The notes below the pieces were generated by a model that worked only from the letters and a program-made list of their open reading frames with translations, had not been told where the DNA came from and did no database searches. Made by a program: the position numbers and the translations under genes. This document shows positions 8,714 through 17,096 of a stretch of DNA of 44,531 nucleotides, one piece after another. Origin of the DNA: Lachnospiraceae bacterium (GTDB lineage Bacteria > Bacillota > Clostridia > Lachnospirales > Lachnospiraceae); the NCBI GenBank assembly GCA_022793065.1, contig JAAWCE010000075.1:1-44531 (forward strand), given 5' to 3'. The stretch's first letter is position 1; the number at the start of each line of letters is the position of its first letter.

Positions 8714-9175
8714 ATGGCACGGAGTACAAAACGTTCCTTAAATGAATTGCTGGTGAGTTTGTTCAACCATGTCATGGATGTGGAAGCGAAAGCCATAATA
8801 ACGGAGGAATTCAGCGATATATCCAATAACGATATGCACATCATAGAGGCGGTAGGCGTGGAGGAACCCAGGAATATGTCGTTGATTGCTCATAAGCTGG
8901 CTGTTACCGTGAGTACTTTGACTACAAATATGAACGGCCTTGAGAAAAAGGGCTATATCATAAAAGAGCGCAGCCAGGAAGACAAGCGGGTTGTGCATGT
9001 CATTCTCACTTCCAAAGGAAGAAGAGCATTTTTCCACCATCGGGATTTCCATAAAAAAATGATCAGAGCCATAGTTAAGGATTTAGGCAACGAGGAAATG
9101 GAAATACTATACAAATGCCTTAAGAACCTGGATCGTTTTTTAGAACCGGACAAAAGTGCGGAACTGGGGGAATAA
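8714..9175 (+). CDS. fabT: FabT-like MarR family repressor of fatty acid genes
   Basis: The 153-residue winged-helix protein has the MarR layout: helical dimer ends and a central DNA-binding region with SLIAHKLAVTVSTLTTNMNGLEKKGYI (about 56-82) and the wing SQEDKRVVHVILTSKGR (about 84-100). Several stretches resemble streptococcal FabT closely, for example SLFNHVMDVE near the start and SNNDMHIIEAVG. Known FabT represses fab genes with acyl-ACP as corepressor. Here the gene follows fabH and has its own likely promoter; palindromes that match FabT operators lie before acpP and before cls. ATG 8714 follows AGGAGGA by about 13 bases. The specific name rests on similarity recalled from memory. Confidence 0.82.
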   Translation: MARSTKRSLNELLVSLFNHVMDVEAKAIITEEFSDISNNDMHIIEAVGVEEPRNMSLIAHKLAVTVSTLTTNMNGLEKKGYIIKERSQEDKRVVHVILTSKGRRAFFHHRDFHKKMIRAIVKDLGNEEMEILYKCLKNLDRFLEPDKSAELGE

Positions 9176-9179
9176 ACGG

Positions 9180-9202
9180 CATAATTCGGGATTGAGAATC
9201 AA
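9180..9202 (+). promoter_or_regulatory. FabT-like operator upstream of cls
   Basis: TTGA-GAA-TCAA (9192-9202) has the same core and spacing as the two palindromes at the acpP promoter. A possible -10 CATAAT (9180-9185) lies six bases before it, a layout like that at acpP; no convincing -35 was found. It suggests that the neighbouring regulator also controls the cardiolipin synthase gene. A single 8-base match could arise by chance in a region this size. Confidence 0.5.
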
Positions 9203-9241
9203 AGAAACAGGTTTGCCGGAGGCAGGCATGGAGGTATATGG

Positions 9242-10801
9242 ATGAGTACAAGTGAGAAAGAAAGCGGAAAATTCGGCAGGATTAAGACAGCTATCTATGG
9301 CAGGACGGTTATGATTCTGATGGGATTTCTTGCACAGTTAATTTTACTGATGGTAGGGTATTATTGGCTGAGAAGTTACAGTTTGTGGTTCTATGCCTTT
9401 TTTCTGGCGGTCAGTGCGGTTGTAATTCTGTATATGTATAATGCGGGCGGCAATCCTGATATGAGGCTATCATGGATGCTGCCCATGGCTTTTTTTCCGG
9501 TGTTCGGGTCTATTTTTTATGTTACTATTGTGTCCCAGCCAGGTACAAAAGTGATGTATGAGAAGCTAAAACGCCTTTCGGAGCATACCAAAGCGTATGT
9601 GCATCCAAGGAAGGAGAACAGGGACAGGCTTCGTGTGGAGAATCCTCATATGGGACAACTTGCCCTATATCTGGAAAAGTGTGATAATAGTCCGACATAT
9701 GGCAATACAAGTATGAAATATTATCCTTTGGGTGACAGTCAGTTTGTGGATATGGTGCAGGAATTGCGGAAGGCGGAAAAATATATTTTTATGGAATTTT
9801 TTATTGTCCATGAAGGTAGGATGCTGGATGCTATTTTGGAGATTTTGAAAGAAAAGGCAAAGCAGGGGGTGGAGGTGCGGTTTATGTATGACGGCACCAA
9901 TGTACTGTGGAATCTGCCCAATTATTTTCCGAAATTATTGGAGAAGGAAGGCATAAGATGCAAGATGTTTGCGCCAATTCGGCCGATTTTTTCACCCCAT
10001 TACAATAATCGGGACCATCGTAAGATTCTGGTGATAGACGGCAAGGTGGCCTTTACCGGCGGAATTAATCTGGCGGACGAGTATATCAATGAAAAAGAGC
10101 GGTTCGGGCATTGGAAAGATGCGGGCGCAATGATTAAAGGGGATGCAGTGGAACGGTTTACCTTCATGTTTCTTGAGATGTGGGATGAATCGGAGGAAGA
10201 ACCGGAAAATTATGAGAAATATATGCTGCCGGAGGATGCTGCCGTTTCCGGTGACGGATACCTGATTCCTTACAGTGTGACTCCTTTGGGGCCGGAGCGT
10301 GTGGGAGAGAGAATCTACCTGGATATTATCAATACGGCCCATACGTATGTGCATATTATGACGCCATATCTGATTCTGGATTATCAGATGATTATGGCGC
10401 TGACCTATGCGGCAAAGAGAGGGGTGGAGGTGATTATCATTATGCCCCATGTGCCGGATAAGAAATATGCTTTTGTGTTGGCAAAGACTTATTACAATCA
10501 GCTTTTGGAATCCGGTGTGAGGATTTGTGAGTATGTGCCCGGCTTTGTCCATGCTAAGGTATTTGTGTCCGACGATACAAAAGCGGTGGTGGGGACGGTT
10601 AATCTGGATTATCGCAGTCTGTATCATCATTTTGAGTGTGGACTTGTGCTGTTTCAAAATTCTCAGATCGCCGTGATGGAACAGGATATTCAAAATACCA
10701 TTGACAAGTGTATGGAGATGAAGGTGGAAGATTATAAAAAACTAAAGCTCACAGACAGGATGCTTGGCAGGGTTATGCGCATTGTGGCGCCGCTGATGTG
10801 A
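9242..10801 (+). CDS. cls: Cardiolipin synthase (phospholipase D type)
   Basis: The enzyme joins two phosphatidylglycerols into cardiolipin at the membrane. It has 519 residues: hydrophobic segments at about 20-42, 46-66 and 76-97, then two phospholipase D domains with complete HKD motifs, His259-x-Lys261-x4-Asp266 (HRKILVIDG) and His437-x-Lys439-x4-Asp444 (HAKVFVSDD). Length and layout fit bacterial Cls. The ATG follows GGAGG by eight bases. The gene is next to the FabT-like regulator and has a candidate operator in front, tying it to fatty acid control. A terminator follows at 10848. Confidence 0.94.
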   Translation: MSTSEKESGKFGRIKTAIYGRTVMILMGFLAQLILLMVGYYWLRSYSLWFYAFFLAVSAVVILYMYNAGGNPDMRLSWMLPMAFFPVFGSIFYVTIVSQPGTKVMYEKLKRLSEHTKAYVHPRKENRDRLRVENPHMGQLALYLEKCDNSPTYGNTSMKYYPLGDSQFVDMVQELRKAEKYIFMEFFIVHEGRMLDAILEILKEKAKQGVEVRFMYDGTNVLWNLPNYFPKLLEKEGIRCKMFAPIRPIFSPHYNNRDHRKILVIDGKVAFTGGINLADEYINEKERFGHWKDAGAMIKGDAVERFTFMFLEMWDESEEEPENYEKYMLPEDAAVSGDGYLIPYSVTPLGPERVGERIYLDIINTAHTYVHIMTPYLILDYQMIMALTYAAKRGVEVIIIMPHVPDKKYAFVLAKTYYNQLLESGVRICEYVPGFVHAKVFVSDDTKAVVGTVNLDYRSLYHHFECGLVLFQNSQIAVMEQDIQNTIDKCMEMKVEDYKKLKLTDRMLGRVMRIVAPLM

Positions 10802-10847
10802 TCAGTGGGATAGGGTGCCTTTAAATATTTGGTGCTGGGTCATGTTA

Positions 10848-10873
10848 GAAATTCCCTTCGGGGAATTTTTTTT
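10848..10873 (+). terminator. Rho-independent terminator after cls
   Basis: AAATTCCC-TTCG-GGGAATTT followed by a run of T. The UUCG tetraloop and T-tract make this a strong intrinsic terminator that closes the lipid block. Confidence 0.9.
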
Positions 10874-10874
10874 A

Positions 10875-10903
10875 TTGAAGAGAAAACGAAAAAGTAGTAT
10901 AAT
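10875..10903 (+). promoter_or_regulatory. Promoter of the chemoreceptor gene
   Basis: TTGAAG (10875-10880), 17 bases, TATAAT (10898-10903), directly after the cls terminator. Confidence 0.7.
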
Positions 10904-10952
10904 AATATTGGGGATTACAAATGTTTTAAATTAAAAGAAAGAAGGGGGTAAT

Positions 10953-12707
10953 ATGAAGGGTCAGAAAAAGGAAGTTGTGCGTCGGTCTGTAGACGGAGGG
11001 GCAGAGAACAACATGATAGCCGGGAAAAAGGGGATTAACCTGGTCATGAAACTTACAGCGGTGATTTTAGTGCCCATGGTTTTGCTGGTAGTGTGCGCTG
11101 TAATTGGATTGAGCCGGGTGGGCAATAAGACGGCGCTGAAAATGGCGGAAGAACAGCTTGTCACCATGAATTATTTAATGATGCGCAATATTGCTACGGT
11201 ATCCGGCAAATATCATATGGTGGACGACCAGTTTTACATAGGAAGCAGGAAACTGTCCGGTGAGGATGGAATGCTTTCCACATATAAACAGAATACGGGA
11301 GTGGATACGGTCCTTTTTGTGGGCACGGACATTAAGGCTTCCAGCCTTCCAAATACGATACAGAGTACGGATATCAGCAGTAAGATAACTGACAGGGTAT
11401 TGGCGGGAGAAGATATTTTTATTCCTTCTATAAAGCTGGCAGGCGTGGAGTACATGGCCTATCTTGCACCGTTGAAGTCCGGGGAACAGACTGTGGGCAT
11501 GATAATGGTGGCATTGCAGGTACGCGAAACGCAAGCCGTTTATAAGGGGATTATCACTTCCAATGCGATGATAATGGTGTTAATTGTGATTGTATTCTGT
11601 ATTATCGTGGGACTTATTGTTATGCTCATAGTAAAAGCGCTGTTGTCTGTGGCAGGAAGCCTTGACAGCGTGGCAGAGGGCAGGCTGGATTTGAGAATTT
11701 CCGAGAAGCTTTTATCCAGAAGAGATGAAGTGGGTAAAATTGCCAGGGCTGTCTATTCTGTTGTGGAAAGTTTTTCACAGACCATTGCAGGGATCTTTAA
11801 GTCCATGAAGGATATGAATGAGTGCACCACACAGTTCAGCGCCAATTTTGACAGTATCACGCAATCCATAGAAAATGTAAATATTGCTGTGACAGACATT
11901 GCGGAAGGGGCTACCAAACAGGCGGCTGATACACAGAACGTCAGTGAAAGTATCCATGAGATGAATAAGGCAATCAACGCCGCTTCAGACAGTGTAGGCG
12001 ACTTAAGCAGCAGCGCGGACAATATGAAGAGAAATAATGAGATGGTGGACGAGACATTGAAAGAGTTGATAGATATCAGTGTCCGTGCCAGCGAGTCAGT
12101 GGATGAGGTTCAGAAGCAGACTAATTTGACCAATGAATCCGTTCAAGATATTCGTTCCGCTACAGATATCATTGCGGGAATTGCCAGCCAAACAAATCTG
12201 TTGTCGCTGAATGCCAGCATAGAGGCGGCCAGAGCGGGCGATATGGGAAGAGGATTTGCTGTGGTGGCTGAGGAAATCCGCGGTTTGGCGGATCAGTCCA
12301 AAGAATCTACAGACAAAATTCGGGGGATTGTTGAGAACTTGATTCAAAATTCCAATCATAGCGTGGAGATTATGGGCGCAGTGGTAGGGGAGATTCGTCA
12401 ACAGAACGAAAAACTGGGTGTGACAAGGAATGCGTTTGACAGTTTGGACAGAGAAATTCAGCGCGTAGTAAAGGCTGTGGATGATATTACCGGTCAGCTT
12501 GAAAATATTGAGACATATAAGAACGGTGTGATAAATAGTATCAACGGACTTTCGGAAACTTCGCAAAATAATGCGGCAAGCACGGAAGAAACGGCAGCTA
12601 CCATGGATCAGTTGGCAGATATCGTGGCAGAGTGCAAGGCTGCTACTGCAGACTTAGTGAATATATCCAGTGAGTTGACGGAAAGCGCCAAAAGATTTAA
12701 GCTGTAA
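10953..12707 (+). CDS. Methyl-accepting chemotaxis protein
   Basis: A membrane chemoreceptor of 584 residues. Transmembrane helices lie at about 31-53 and 206-228; the roughly 150 residues between them form an extracellular domain that resembles single-Cache sensor domains, ligand unknown. A HAMP region follows (about 229-280), then a long helical signalling domain with the hairpin tip at about 405-450 ([38 protein letters not shown]), which contacts CheA and CheW in this family. GAAGGGGG precedes the ATG. It has its own promoter and terminator, so it is a single-gene unit; no other chemotaxis gene is in the window. Confidence 0.93.
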   Translation: MKGQKKEVVRRSVDGGAENNMIAGKKGINLVMKLTAVILVPMVLLVVCAVIGLSRVGNKTALKMAEEQLVTMNYLMMRNIATVSGKYHMVDDQFYIGSRKLSGEDGMLSTYKQNTGVDTVLFVGTDIKASSLPNTIQSTDISSKITDRVLAGEDIFIPSIKLAGVEYMAYLAPLKSGEQTVGMIMVALQVRETQAVYKGIITSNAMIMVLIVIVFCIIVGLIVMLIVKALLSVAGSLDSVAEGRLDLRISEKLLSRRDEVGKIARAVYSVVESFSQTIAGIFKSMKDMNECTTQFSANFDSITQSIENVNIAVTDIAEGATKQAADTQNVSESIHEMNKAINAASDSVGDLSSSADNMKRNNEMVDETLKELIDISVRASESVDEVQKQTNLTNESVQDIRSATDIIAGIASQTNLLSLNASIEAARAGDMGRGFAVVAEEIRGLADQSKESTDKIRGIVENLIQNSNHSVEIMGAVVGEIRQQNEKLGVTRNAFDSLDREIQRVVKAVDDITGQLENIETYKNGVINSINGLSETSQNNAASTEETAATMDQLADIVAECKAATADLVNISSELTESAKRFKL

Positions 12708-12738
12708 AATTAGGATGATTCGTATGGAACTATGTAAG

Positions 12739-12772
12739 AAGGTGTATGTCATTGGGACATGCACCTTTTTTG
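12739..12772 (+). terminator. Terminator after the chemoreceptor gene
   Basis: AAGGTGTATGTC pairs with GACATGCACCTT around a short loop, followed by T6. One G-T pair is present; the structure is strong. Confidence 0.9.
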
Positions 12773-12848
12773 TGCAAGGTTTCATAGAGAGGAAATATGC
12801 CGCTAAAGTCCTTTGTGTCCGGCATAAATACAAAAAAGTTGGATGAAG

Positions 12849-12876
12849 TGAAACTTTGATTGTATTTTGCCGTTTA
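12849..12876 (+). promoter_or_regulatory. ECF-type promoter before the sigma factor gene
   Basis: TGAAAC (12849-12854) followed by TTT, a 16-base gap, then CGTTTA (12871-12876). This matches the TGAAAC-N16-CGT pattern known for promoters read by ECF sigma factors such as SigW. Its place 114 bases before a sigma gene suggests autoregulation. A normal sigma-A promoter is not obvious here. A 7-bp inverted repeat (ATGCCG / CGGCAT, 12797-12826) precedes it. Confidence 0.6.
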
Positions 12877-12989
12877 TAAGGTCAGAATATGAAAAAATTG
12901 GGCTGTATTTTCAACAAAATTGCTGTGATATGGCAAGCTTTCAGATAGAATAGCCGCCCATATGCACAGGGAGGAAAGGATGAGGGAAA

Positions 12990-13550
12990 TTGAAAGATAC
13001 GGAAATATTGGAATTATATTGGAAGAGAGAGGAACAAGCCATTGTGGAAACAGAGAAGTCATATGGCAGCTATTGTTATAGTATTGCGTGGCATATTTTG
13101 TATTCAAAGGAAGATTCGGACGAATGTGTCAATGATACTTGGCTGCGGGCATGGAATGTGATTCCGCCCAAATGTCCTGATCGTCTGGCATTGTTCCTTG
13201 GCACAATTACACGTAATTTGTCGCTGGATAGATGGAAGGGGAAACATACCATGAAACGAGGAAAGGGTGAGATGCTTTTGGCGTTGGATGAGTTGGCGGA
13301 ATGTGTGCCTGACAGGCATGATACCGAAGCGGCAGTGGAAGCAGCCCAGTTGGAGTGTTTGCTTGATTCATTTCTTCATATGTTACCGGAGCGGGAGTGT
13401 AATGTATTCCTACGGAGATACTGGTATGTGGAGGAGTATGGAGAGATTGCGAAAAGGTATGGAATGAAGCTCAATACCGTGAAAACTTCACTGTTTCGCA
13501 CAAGGGCGAAACTTCGTAAGTTTCTGGAAAAGGAAGGTGTGGTGCTATGA
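12990..13550 (+). CDS. ECF-like RNA polymerase sigma factor
   Basis: A 186-residue sigma-70 family protein with region 2 in the first half (DECVNDTWLRAWN, then FLGTITRNLSLDRWKGKH) and region 4 near the end (LPERECNVFLRRYWY, EIAKRYGMKLNTVKTSLFRTRAKLRKFL, a helix-turn-helix that would contact the -35 box). No region 3 is present, as expected for an ECF factor. The start is a TTG at 12990 with GAGGAAAGG ten bases upstream; a nearby ATG (12980) leads into a wrong, short frame. The stop overlaps the next start (ATGA, 13547-13550), the usual arrangement with an anti-sigma gene. Target genes are unknown. Confidence 0.88.
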   Translation: MKDTEILELYWKREEQAIVETEKSYGSYCYSIAWHILYSKEDSDECVNDTWLRAWNVIPPKCPDRLALFLGTITRNLSLDRWKGKHTMKRGKGEMLLALDELAECVPDRHDTEAAVEAAQLECLLDSFLHMLPERECNVFLRRYWYVEEYGEIAKRYGMKLNTVKTSLFRTRAKLRKFLEKEGVVL

Positions 13551-14497
13551 GAGAGAGCCATAATAAGATGGACAGAGGACAGGGGACGAGAAAACAGGAA
13601 AGCGCCCTGAGAATTATGGGAGCGTTGTCAGGTGTGGATGAGAAATTGTTGGAACGAAGTAATGTGCCTGGCAGAAGAAAGAATATTACATGGAGACAAT
13701 ATGGAATTTGCGCGGCAGTTGTCTGTGCGGCAGTTTTGGGGGCGGGCACATGGAGAGGGTATCAGTTGATGAAAGGAGCTGATGGGATGGGGGCCGCAGC
13801 ATCCGACAATAGCGGAGGAAGTGCAATGCAGATGTCCGGCGCGGCTGTCAGCGGTGTGGAAGGAGGGGAGGAATATAGTTCCGGCACAGAGATATCTGCG
13901 TTGGTGAACTCTGACAGGGGAGAAATCCAGGAAGATACATCCCTTTCTGCAGTGTCAAACGGAAACGATATTCAGGATAGCGTTACCGAAGGGTGTGGCG
14001 GTACGTTATTGAATCATGGGGAAAAATTAACGGAAGAGGAAGCCAGGAATTGTGAAACATTGGGTTCTTATATTCCAGAGAAGATTCCCGGAGGATATGT
14101 ATTTGAATCGGCATATTGGTATGAAGAAGCGCAGGAATTGACCATTCTTTGGTGCAAGGGGATGGACGACATTCATTTATCCATAAAAAAGGCGGAGGAA
14201 TGTGAAATAGTTAATATCAATGAGCCGGAAACCTATGATGTTCGGCTTTATGAAATACCTTATGGAGAAACGGTTCCGCAAGAATATAGGATTGTTTTTG
14301 ATAATCCTGTATTTGCCTGGGAAGATTTTAGTGTAGAAATCATACAAAGTCGTATGCGTACTGTTGAAGATAGGGGAGATACCAACACTCTCAGAGGAAA
14401 TTTTGGTATTCTTTTTACGGATAATTATCTTGTGGAATTTCAGGGCAAGGCAACTATAAATCAGGTATGGGAAATGTTTGAATCTTTGGGGCTGTGA
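13547..14497 (+). CDS. Probable membrane-bound anti-sigma factor
   Basis: The 316-residue protein has a cytoplasmic part of about 50 residues (basic, with ALRIMGALSGVDEKLL), one membrane helix at about 51-67, a Ser/Gly-rich linker to about 145 and a folded outer domain (155-316) that includes YIPEKIPGGYVFESAYWY and several short strands. The outer domain loosely recalls DUF4367-type domains, low certainty. Coupling to the sigma gene by a four-base overlap and the single-helix layout point to an anti-sigma or signal-sensing role; I saw no zinc-binding HxxxCxxC motif typical of ZAS anti-sigma factors. The stop codon lies in the loop of the terminator hairpin. Confidence 0.65.
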   Translation: MRESHNKMDRGQGTRKQESALRIMGALSGVDEKLLERSNVPGRRKNITWRQYGICAAVVCAAVLGAGTWRGYQLMKGADGMGAAASDNSGGSAMQMSGAAVSGVEGGEEYSSGTEISALVNSDRGEIQEDTSLSAVSNGNDIQDSVTEGCGGTLLNHGEKLTEEEARNCETLGSYIPEKIPGGYVFESAYWYEEAQELTILWCKGMDDIHLSIKKAEECEIVNINEPETYDVRLYEIPYGETVPQEYRIVFDNPVFAWEDFSVEIIQSRMRTVEDRGDTNTLRGNFGILFTDNYLVEFQGKATINQVWEMFESLGL

Positions 14498-14514
14498 TAA
14501 GCAGCCCCTTTTTT
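14488..14514 (+). terminator. Terminator overlapping the anti-sigma stop codon
   Basis: GGGGCTG (14488-14494) pairs with CAGCCCC (14502-14508), followed by T6. The TGA stop sits in the loop. It separates the plus-strand sigma operon from the converging minus-strand two-component genes. Confidence 0.88.
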
Positions 14515-14553
14515 GTATTGTTAAATTGTCTGTGGTAAGTTTTGGAGGAATTT

Positions 14554-15258
14554 TCAGAGAGTTGATTCATATTCGTTTTCAAGCATACGGTAACCGACGC
14601 CTATTTCTGTGAATACATATTGGGGCTGGGCAGGATTTTTTTCGATTTTTCGACGGATATTTGCCATGTTGACGCGCAGGATCTGATTGTTATTGTCTAT
14701 GTATGGTCCCCAAATGGTACTCATAATATAACGATAAGTCAGTACACGTCCCGAATTCCCGGCTAATAGGGAAAGCAGTTGATATTCAACCTGGGTCAGG
14801 TGGATCTGCCTGTGATTCAGGGTAATGATCCTTTTTTCAAAATTGATTTCCAGGTCGAGGGCTTTATAAATCCTGTCCTGAGGGTTGCCGTGGCTGTGCC
14901 GCAGGGAAGTACGGATACGAGCCATTAGCTCCGCATTGCTAAAAGGTTTGGTAATATAATCATCGGCGCCCATGTCCAAGGCGGCTACCTTGTCCGCTTC
15001 TAAGACTCTGGCGGAAACAACAATAATGGGCATTCGATTCCAGACACGCAGCTGGTGCAGTACTTCACATCCATCCATATCAGGAAGGCCCAAATCCAGA
15101 AGTATTACATCGGGGCAGAGGGACGCAGCAAGACTCAACCCCTCTTTGCCGGTTAGAGCTGCGGTAACATGATAGCTGTTTGCGCTTAAAATGGTGGTGA
15201 TATAGGAGCAGATATTTTTATCGTCCTCAATCACCAGAATATTAATTTTTTTATTCAT
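14554..15258 (-). CDS. KdpE-like OmpR family response regulator
   Basis: A 234-residue regulator with a receiver domain (Asp11, Asp12, phospho-acceptor Asp55 in VILLDLGLPD, Lys104 in DYITKPF) and a C-terminal winged helix (LTQVEYQLLSLLAGNSGRVLTYRYIMSTIWG, NMANIRRKIEKNP, EIGVGYRML). These features fit OmpR/PhoB regulators and most resemble KdpE. ATG 15258 was chosen with AGAGGAAA just upstream; reading can extend 42 codons further but only inside the kinase gene. It overlaps the kinase stop by four bases. No kdpFABC potassium pump genes are in the window, so the target is open. Confidence 0.9.
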   Translation of the reverse strand: MNKKINILVIEDDKNICSYITTILSANSYHVTAALTGKEGLSLAASLCPDVILLDLGLPDMDGCEVLHQLRVWNRMPIIVVSARVLEADKVAALDMGADDYITKPFSNAELMARIRTSLRHSHGNPQDRIYKALDLEINFEKRIITLNHRQIHLTQVEYQLLSLLAGNSGRVLTYRYIMSTIWGPYIDNNNQILRVNMANIRRKIEKNPAQPQYVFTEIGVGYRMLENEYESTL

Positions 15259-16016
15259 GTGTTTTCCTCTTTTGTTTTTGGCAAAGTAAAGATAAATTCT
15301 GCGCCATGAGTGTAATTCCTGGCTGTTAATGTTCCCTGGTGAGCATCCAGAATGGCTTTGCATGTGACAAGCATGATTCCCCATCCGGCCTGTACATCCA
15401 TAACAGTTTGGAGGGTGGATTCGTCAAAAGGATTGTTCAGGATATCTTCCTGTATGGCGTGTCCACAATCTCTGATTGTAAAAGAGATTCTTGTTTCTTC
15501 TTCTGTTACGAGCATTTCCACTGGAGCTGTATTGTCGGAACGATTCAGGGCATTTTCTAATAAATTGATAATTACCTGTTCTATCAAAAGTGCATCCATG
15601 GGAAGAAAAATGTAATTATCCGGAATTCGGACATGGATAACACAGTTTGGATGACGCCTTTGGAGTTTTTGCAGCGCCTCGCCAATTACTTCTTCCACCA
15701 GTTCTTCGTTTGTACGTATGGGTGGAACGTCCTCCCTCATGCGTGTGACAGCCAGGAGGTTTTCCACAATTCCAATCAGCCAATCCGAATCTTCGTAAAT
15801 TTTGGTGACACTGGCAAGCTTCTCCAGTTCGCTTAATAAATCCCAATTTTCCTGTAAAGTAAGACTGTTGCCGATAATGCTCGCCAAAGGATTACGCATT
15901 TCGTGGGAAATAGCACGGAACAGGTTGGAACACATTTTGTCATTTTCATATGTAGCATCTGTTTTGGAAGAATGATGATCATATTCCGGGGCTGTGTTTC
16001 TTCTTGTAGTTGCCAT
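15255..16016 (-). CDS. Soluble KdpD-like histidine kinase, short form
   Basis: This 253-residue kinase has a phospho-acceptor H-box (AISHEMRNPLASIIGN, His38), an N-box (EQVIINLLENALNRSD) and glycine boxes (RDCGHAIQ, GWGIMLVT), so dimerisation and ATPase domains are both present. The sequence resembles the C-terminal kinase core of KdpD. It has no membrane helix and only about 30 residues before the H-box, so the KdpD sensor, USP domain and four-helix membrane part are missing. The signal must come from the cytoplasm or from a partner. ATG 16016 is preferred, with GGAGGG about eight bases upstream. The G1 box (DCGHAI rather than DxGxGI) deviates from consensus. Confidence 0.82.
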   Translation of the reverse strand: MATTRRNTAPEYDHHSSKTDATYENDKMCSNLFRAISHEMRNPLASIIGNSLTLQENWDLLSELEKLASVTKIYEDSDWLIGIVENLLAVTRMREDVPPIRTNEELVEEVIGEALQKLQRRHPNCVIHVRIPDNYIFLPMDALLIEQVIINLLENALNRSDNTAPVEMLVTEEETRISFTIRDCGHAIQEDILNNPFDESTLQTVMDVQAGWGIMLVTCKAILDAHQGTLTARNYTHGAEFIFTLPKTKEENT

Positions 16017-16057
16017 TAATGAACCCTCCATTTGTCGATGTATCACCTATCGTTCCT

Positions 16058-16086
16058 ATTATATCTATTTCGACAGCAAAATACAA
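16058..16086 (-). promoter_or_regulatory. Promoter of the two-component operon
   Basis: On the minus strand: TTGTAT (16086-16081), 17 bases, TATAAT (16063-16058), about 40 bases before the kinase start. Confidence 0.65.
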
Positions 16087-16138
16087 CATAAATCGTATAA
16101 AGATGGTGTTAAGAAGTAATATTTTTGTTATTGTTTTT

Positions 16139-17056
16139 TTATCTTTCCCAACGTCCGGAAGCGCCGCAGGGAAGGATCAGTGAGTTTGTTGTTACTGGCA
16201 GTCCGATTTCTTCCGCAGCCACATGACCGCCGAATTCTTTTGTCAGTATAGTATTCATTAAATAAGAAAGAACTGCTGGCTGCAGCCCTGTGGTGTAGGA
16301 ATTTATTAAGAAGAAAAGCGCATCCTGGGAAAGGAGTTTTGGCATTAATTGCAGCAGTGGCCAGAGGGTTTCTTCTATTTTCCATATTTCACCTTTGGGT
16401 CCTCGTCCATAGGAAGGCGGATCCATGATAATTCCGTCATACTTGTTGCCGCGGCGGATTTCTCTCTCTGCAAATTTTACACAATCATCCACCAGCCAAC
16501 GGATGGGGGCGCCTCCTAATCCGGATGCGTCGGCATTTTCCTTTGCCCAGGTTACCATGCCTTTTGAGGCGTCCACATGGGTCACATGTGCGCCGGCTGC
16601 GGCTGCGGCTAAGGTAGCGCCGCCTGTGTAGGCAAATAGATTCAATACTTTAACGGGTGACGTTTCCGGGCGAGGGGCTTTGCGGATGATTGCCGAAAAC
16701 CATTCCCAATTGGTGGCCTGTTCAGGGAAGAGACCCGTGTGTTTAAAGCTGAAAGGCTTTAGACGAAAGGTCAAAGCAGGAAAATTCTGACACTCGCTTT
16801 TACCGGAAATGGATTTGCCCAATGTGTAAGAAATGCTCCATTCGTCAGGCAACCGGAAGAATTCCCATGTGCCGCCACCTTTTGTACTTCTGTGATAATG
16901 ACCGTTTTTGTTTTTCCAGCCTTTGTGGGTTCGGGGCGTATTCCAGATTACCTGCGGGTCCGGGCGTACCAGGATATAATCGCCCCATCGCTCCAGGCGT
17001 TCACCGCCGGAAGTGTCCAATACTTCATAATCTGTCCAGTTGTTTGCAATCCACAT
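16139..17056 (-). CDS. Class I SAM-dependent methyltransferase, RlmI/RlmK-like
   Basis: A 305-residue cytosolic methyltransferase. The SAM-binding motif VLNLFAYTGGATLAAAAAGA, the acidic VTHVDASKGMVTWAKENA and the catalytic DPPSYGRGPKG match the family of 23S rRNA methyltransferases such as RlmI or the C-terminal half of RlmL. The N-terminal PUA domain of RlmI is not evident; instead there is a region rich in Trp and charged residues. The exact nucleotide modified cannot be told. GAAAGGA lies eight bases before the ATG. It is transcribed away from the 71-bp repeat array. It ends about 50 bases before the kinase promoter. Confidence 0.82.
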   Translation of the reverse strand: MWIANNWTDYEVLDTSGGERLERWGDYILVRPDPQVIWNTPRTHKGWKNKNGHYHRSTKGGGTWEFFRLPDEWSISYTLGKSISGKSECQNFPALTFRLKPFSFKHTGLFPEQATNWEWFSAIIRKAPRPETSPVKVLNLFAYTGGATLAAAAAGAHVTHVDASKGMVTWAKENADASGLGGAPIRWLVDDCVKFAEREIRRGNKYDGIIMDPPSYGRGPKGEIWKIEETLWPLLQLMPKLLSQDALFFLINSYTTGLQPAVLSYLMNTILTKEFGGHVAAEEIGLPVTTNSLILPCGASGRWER

Positions 17057-17096
17057 AGTTTAGTCCTTTCTTTTATGCAAAATTTTGAGTGTTTTT

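Noticed and set aside
12980..13050. ATG 12980 as start of the sigma factor
   Set aside because: It is in another frame and soon stops; the sigma frame starts at TTG 12990.
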